DNA of 64,000 nt from the NCBI RefSeq assembly GCF_035317345.1, contig NZ_JAYKTU010000002.1. One strand, written 5' to 3'. How positions within the stretch are numbered: the first letter of the stretch is position 1; every line of letters begins with the position of its first letter. This document shows, piece by piece, positions 60,968 through 64,000 of this stretch. The position numbers and the translations under genes are program-made. The notes below the pieces were generated by a model that saw only the letters and a program-made list of their open reading frames with translations, did no database searches and was not told where the DNA came from. This stretch comes from Cellvibrio fontiphilus. GTDB lineage: Bacteria > Pseudomonadota > Gammaproteobacteria > Pseudomonadales > Cellvibrionaceae.

Positions 60968-62810
60968 TTGGCAGCGGCAAATCAATAACAAAACGCGCGC
61001 CTTTGCCCAGCTCACTTTCTACATAAATACTGCCGCCCATGAGTTCACACAACTGGCGGCTGATAGACAAACCCAAACCGCTGCCCTGGTATTTTCGGGT
61101 TGAGCCCGAATCGGCTTGTTTAAAGGGCTCAAAAATACTGGCATGTTGTTCCGGTGGAATACCAATTCCGGTATCGGCCACACTGATAAAAATTTCCTCC
61201 GGGCGGTGAAAAGCCTGCACTTCCACCTCACCATGCGGCGAAAATTTAATTGCATTGCTGAGTAAATTAATCAATATGTGTACAAGTTTTTCCGGGTCTG
61301 CCAAAGGCAGGGTTTCGCCATCATCGACATCAACCCGTAATTGAATAGCATTTTTTTCCAGCAGCGGTGTAACCGCAGTCAAGGCCTCATCCACTAACCG
61401 CGACAACTTCACTTGCGTGAGGTCAAGGGTCATTCCGCCCGCCTCGACCTTGGCCATATCCAGTACACCATTAATTAATTTCAACAAGCGCTCGGCATTA
61501 TTAATTACGCGCTGCAAATCATCAGTGTGGGTTTCATCGCAGGCCAATTTTAATTCTTCCATTACCAACTCGGTGTAGCCAATAATGGATTGCAGCGGTG
61601 TGCGCAATTCATGGCTCATCAGCGACAAAAACTCCCCCTTGGCATGGCTGGCGTCTTCTGCCTTGCGCTTGGCAATTGCAAGTCGATCCTGGGCCAATTG
61701 CAAATCCTCACTGCGCGCCGCCAGGCGCCGGTTATCATTTTTTTTCACTATATAAGCAATAAAAATCGTGATAATTAACAGCGCTCCCAATACTACCGAC
61801 CCCCACAAATAGCGTAGCGCCACTTGTTGCGAATCAATCTGTTGATCCAAGCCCTGAATTGCATTTTTTTGTTCGAGAATAGTGGATTCCAAGTCGCTGA
61901 TATTTTTATTCAAATAGGCAAGCCGCCGCTCACGCTGGTCAATTTCCTGCAAAATCGTTTGCAGATATTGCTTTTGTTCCTCCAGCTGACTGGTGCGTAA
62001 AGCCACCTCGCTCACCAATTTTTCACGTTCGCCCAAACTCAGCTCAATTTGGGTTTGTTGCAGCGCCAGTTGGTGTTTCTGGTGAGCAATTAACGCATCA
62101 CTGGCATCAATATTTTCTGCAAGCTCTGCCATCTGTATTTGCAAACTATTATTTGTTACCTGTTGATTTTCAATGGCTGCACTTAACTCCTTCAGGGTTT
62201 TTTCGCGGTTGCGCAATTGCTTTTGCAATGCAACCAAAGAAGCCTGCCCCTCGCGATAGAGACGTGCCACATCAATCTCGGTGCCACCACTTAGAATCAA
62301 TTCAGACTGAACGCCCAACCCCTGATTAATAATGTTGGGTTTATTCACCTCAAATTTAAGCCGGCTTTTGCCTTCGCTCACAATATTAATCATTACCAAT
62401 TGCTGATTGCCATAATCCTTGGTCACTAACAACACCGGCTTACCATCCAATGCATCGTACACATCTGTCATGGTTTTTTTATCGGCGCGCGCCAGGTACA
62501 CCATCTGGAAATCCGCCAACTCCGCCAGGGTTTTTACCTGCCGATAAGTCACTCGCGCCCCATGAATCTTTACCCGTTCACGCATTCCTTCCAATTCCGC
62601 GAGGAGCGCAGGATCAATATCGCCATAGAGCGCAATCGCAAACGAATCACGCGCACGCAACTGTGGCCAATCAATTTTTTTGGCAAAGTTATACAGGTAA
62701 GAAGCAACAATTTTTTGCTCTTCCAGCGGCTGGGCATAAACCAGCGGCGTCAACAATAAAAAACTGAGCGTGAAGGAAAGAAACCTGGGTAGGCGAAATA
62801 TAAAATGCAT
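60915..62810 (-). CDS. YfiR-domain sensor histidine kinase
   Basis: 631 residues from the ATG at 62810; the frame to 62861 adds a basic tail. Signal/anchor MHFIFRLPRFLSFTLSFLLL; residues 28-175 are a YfiR/DUF4154-type periplasmic domain (EQKIVASYLYNFAKKIDWPQ, VSEGKSRLKFEVNKPNIINQ); 185-340 a long periplasmic coiled coil; 344-366 a membrane helix (WGSVVLGALLIITIFIAYIV); 391-460 HisKA with LSLMSHELRTPLQSIIGY (phospho-His); 500-625 HATPase with NLLSNAIKFSP and DTGIGIP, GSGLGLSI. No receiver of its own. In YfiBNR, YfiR represses the cyclase YfiN; here it seems wired to a kinase. Confidence 0.93.
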   Translation of the reverse strand: MHFIFRLPRFLSFTLSFLLLTPLVYAQPLEEQKIVASYLYNFAKKIDWPQLRARDSFAIALYGDIDPALLAELEGMRERVKIHGARVTYRQVKTLAELADFQMVYLARADKKTMTDVYDALDGKPVLLVTKDYGNQQLVMINIVSEGKSRLKFEVNKPNIINQGLGVQSELILSGGTEIDVARLYREGQASLVALQKQLRNREKTLKELSAAIENQQVTNNSLQIQMAELAENIDASDALIAHQKHQLALQQTQIELSLGEREKLVSEVALRTSQLEEQKQYLQTILQEIDQRERRLAYLNKNISDLESTILEQKNAIQGLDQQIDSQQVALRYLWGSVVLGALLIITIFIAYIVKKNDNRRLAARSEDLQLAQDRLAIAKRKAEDASHAKGEFLSLMSHELRTPLQSIIGYTELVMEELKLACDETHTDDLQRVINNAERLLKLINGVLDMAKVEAGGMTLDLTQVKLSRLVDEALTAVTPLLEKNAIQLRVDVDDGETLPLADPEKLVHILINLLSNAIKFSPHGEVEVQAFHRPEEIFISVADTGIGIPPEQHASIFEPFKQADSGSTRKYQGSGLGLSISRQLCELMGGSIYVESELGKGARFVIDLPLPIKPQVPVLAPAIAGTPE

Positions 62811-62861
62811 AGGAATTTTTATTATGTAATAAACCCGGAAGCGATGAGGCAGAGCTAGCAA

Positions 62862-62901
62862 CCCACTAACCCCGCACCAACGGAATTAGTGGGATTTTTT
62901 T
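62862..62901 (+). other. Terminator-like hairpin in antisense orientation
   Basis: CCCACTAA (62862-62869) pairs with TTAGTGGG (62886-62893), then a run of eight T on the plus strand. The neighbouring genes are both on the minus strand, so it would end a transcript running the other way, or act as a processing site. Confidence 0.5.
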
Positions 62902-62908
62902 ACAAGAC

Positions 62909-64000
62909 TTACATATACGCCTTGGCAAACGCCGCTTTGGATTCCTGGATGTAGGCGCGCACTTTTACCGCGTGGGATTCCCATACAGCGCGGTCTTTGT
63001 CGTTGGTGAAAGGGTTTTGATCCTTGGCGACTGAGCGGTCGAACTTGTCGTAGAAAGTAATTACCGATGAGGCGATTTGATTGAAGCGCTCTTTGAAGGC
63101 CTGGGTTTCCTCCATAGTGCGGGTTGCTTTCATCATAAACTGGACAAATTCGGTGTTGGAGCTGGAAAAATTCTGGTAACTCTCGGCTTGCACCATAAAG
63201 TAATTATTAATTTCTTCCAGTGCCGCCGCGCGCACCGGTTCCTCTTTACTCATCACGCGGTTGTAATTTTCTTTACCGCGCCCCATACCGCCAGCAATCA
63301 GCGATTCTTTCAAATGCTTATCCAGATCTTTGCGGAATTTATCCACTTCGCGTTGGATATCCAGTAAATCTTTATCCAGTGCCGTAACCGTATTAAGTTC
63401 TTTTTCAATTTCACCGAGGAAGGTTTCGGTTTTTTTGAAAGTCTCCAAACCATTGGCTTCAGCAAATTTACGCGCTTTACGGTCGATACCTGCGTTTTCG
63501 TAGGATGAGCGATCAAACGCGGTGGCGACTATGGTTTTGAAGGGCTCGGCAAACGCCGCATAGGTGCCATTAGTCATAATATTCAAGGTGGCGGTGGCAA
63601 TATCACCCAGCGGGCGCAACATGGAATCCATACGCGCCTTTTGAATGGGCGATGCCACAGTGCGCACATCATTCACTACGCCTTTAAACGTTTGGTAGCC
63701 AAGCGGATTGGCCATTTTTCCGCGCTCTGATGTAGCGAGCACTAGCGTCACGCTGGAGTAGATACCATTGGCATATTCCAGATACTGGCGCTGTACATCC
63801 ACCTGTGCGGCGTAATTTTTACCCAAAGTGCGCAACGCATCGGCTTGCACCTGATAATTTTTATCGTCGCGCAGTTTGCCGAGCACTTCCGCTATCACTT
63901 TTTCCTGATTTTTTTGCAGTGCGGTATCGAGCAATATTTTTTCTACGCGCAAATCATCAATCCACAATTGACCATTTTGCACTTCAATATCCAGGCGCAA
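62909..64000 (-). CDS. Unrecognised helical protein, N-terminus cut by window
   Basis: At least 364 residues; the frame runs to base 64000 and the first codon visible is CTG/TTG-type, so the true start is outside. It is almost wholly alpha-helical, rich in Lys, Glu, Ala and Gln, with no membrane helix and no known motif in view (for example LLDTALQKNQEKVIAEVLGK, ANPLGYQTFKGVVNDVRTVA). The periodicity suggests a coiled-coil or four-helix bundle. It shares strand with the YfiR-kinase 99 bases downstream and may be its partner. I do not recognise a family. Confidence 0.6.
   Translation of the reverse strand: MRLDIEVQNGQLWIDDLRVEKILLDTALQKNQEKVIAEVLGKLRDDKNYQVQADALRTLGKNYAAQVDVQRQYLEYANGIYSSVTLVLATSERGKMANPLGYQTFKGVVNDVRTVASPIQKARMDSMLRPLGDIATATLNIMTNGTYAAFAEPFKTIVATAFDRSSYENAGIDRKARKFAEANGLETFKKTETFLGEIEKELNTVTALDKDLLDIQREVDKFRKDLDKHLKESLIAGGMGRGKENYNRVMSKEEPVRAAALEEINNYFMVQAESYQNFSSSNTEFVQFMMKATRTMEETQAFKERFNQIASSVITFYDKFDRSVAKDQNPFTNDKDRAVWESHAVKVRAYIQESKAAFAKAYM

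Overview
The window looks like a chromosomal segment of a Gammaproteobacterium close to Cellvibrio (Cellvibrionaceae). The evidence is a secreted GH81 beta-1,3-glucanase with CBM56 and CBM6 modules joined by serine-rich linkers, a TonB-dependent receptor of the carbohydrate-linked type, secreted esterase and DUF1080 proteins, an LpxO-type lipid A hydroxylase, and several large c-di-GMP proteins. The genus is inferred from gene content; no rRNA is present. No phage, insertion sequence, CRISPR array or rRNA operon was seen. The only clearly mobile-type module is a small ccdAB-like toxin-antitoxin pair.

Layout. 0-5.8 kb: the 3' part of a giant TPR protein, a META-domain lipoprotein, an integral-membrane AraC regulator and a tiny DUF3012 lipoprotein. 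5.8-9.8 kb: RNA metabolism, with rlmB and rnr (RNase R with a very long Lys/Ala tail) and a divergent tRNA-Leu(CAG) that has its own strong promoter and terminator. 9.8-14.3 kb: a WYL regulator with a probable C-tract frameshift, a monooxygenase-fold protein, a DnaJ/TerB protein, a secreted esterase, a PH-like protein and an NTF2-like protein. 14.4-17.1 kb: the TonB-dependent receptor.

17.2-26.1 kb is an envelope and stress island: a Lys-rich mini-protein, DUF883, a triple-BON protein, DUF4398 and OmpA lipoproteins, DUF3309, a BON lipoprotein, a PRC-barrel protein with a (GP)n repeat, two Crp/Fnr-type regulators lacking obvious partners, and a REC-PAS-GGDEF protein. 26.1-38.2 kb: a Cache-like GGDEF protein, an mdtABC-like RND efflux operon and a PAS-GAF-PAS-GGDEF-EAL protein. 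38.3-42.9 kb: a FadR-type regulator, a secreted hydrolase, an HPF-like protein, acetyltransferases and ccdAB, in which the toxin appears to have lost its ATG. 43-54.4 kb: GH81, a PEP-CTERM protein, a CPBP protease, LpxO, a redox-flavoured operon (PPOX, retropepsin-TPR, glutathione peroxidase), DUF1080, DUF3833 and a TPR/transglutaminase-like lipoprotein.

54.4-58.3 kb: a nitrate-type ABC transporter (nrtABC-like) preceded by a recognisable sigma-54 promoter and two NtrC-like enhancer sites. 58.4-64 kb: a REC-REC-PAS-GGDEF-EAL protein convergent with, and overlapping, a sensor kinase whose periplasmic domain is YfiR-like, followed by an unrecognised protein cut by the window end.

Main themes: polysaccharide use (GH81, TonB receptor, esterases), envelope maintenance under stress, nitrogen acquisition, and heavy c-di-GMP signalling (four GGDEF proteins plus a YfiR-type sensor kinase). 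All functions are read from sequence motifs; none was tested by database search.
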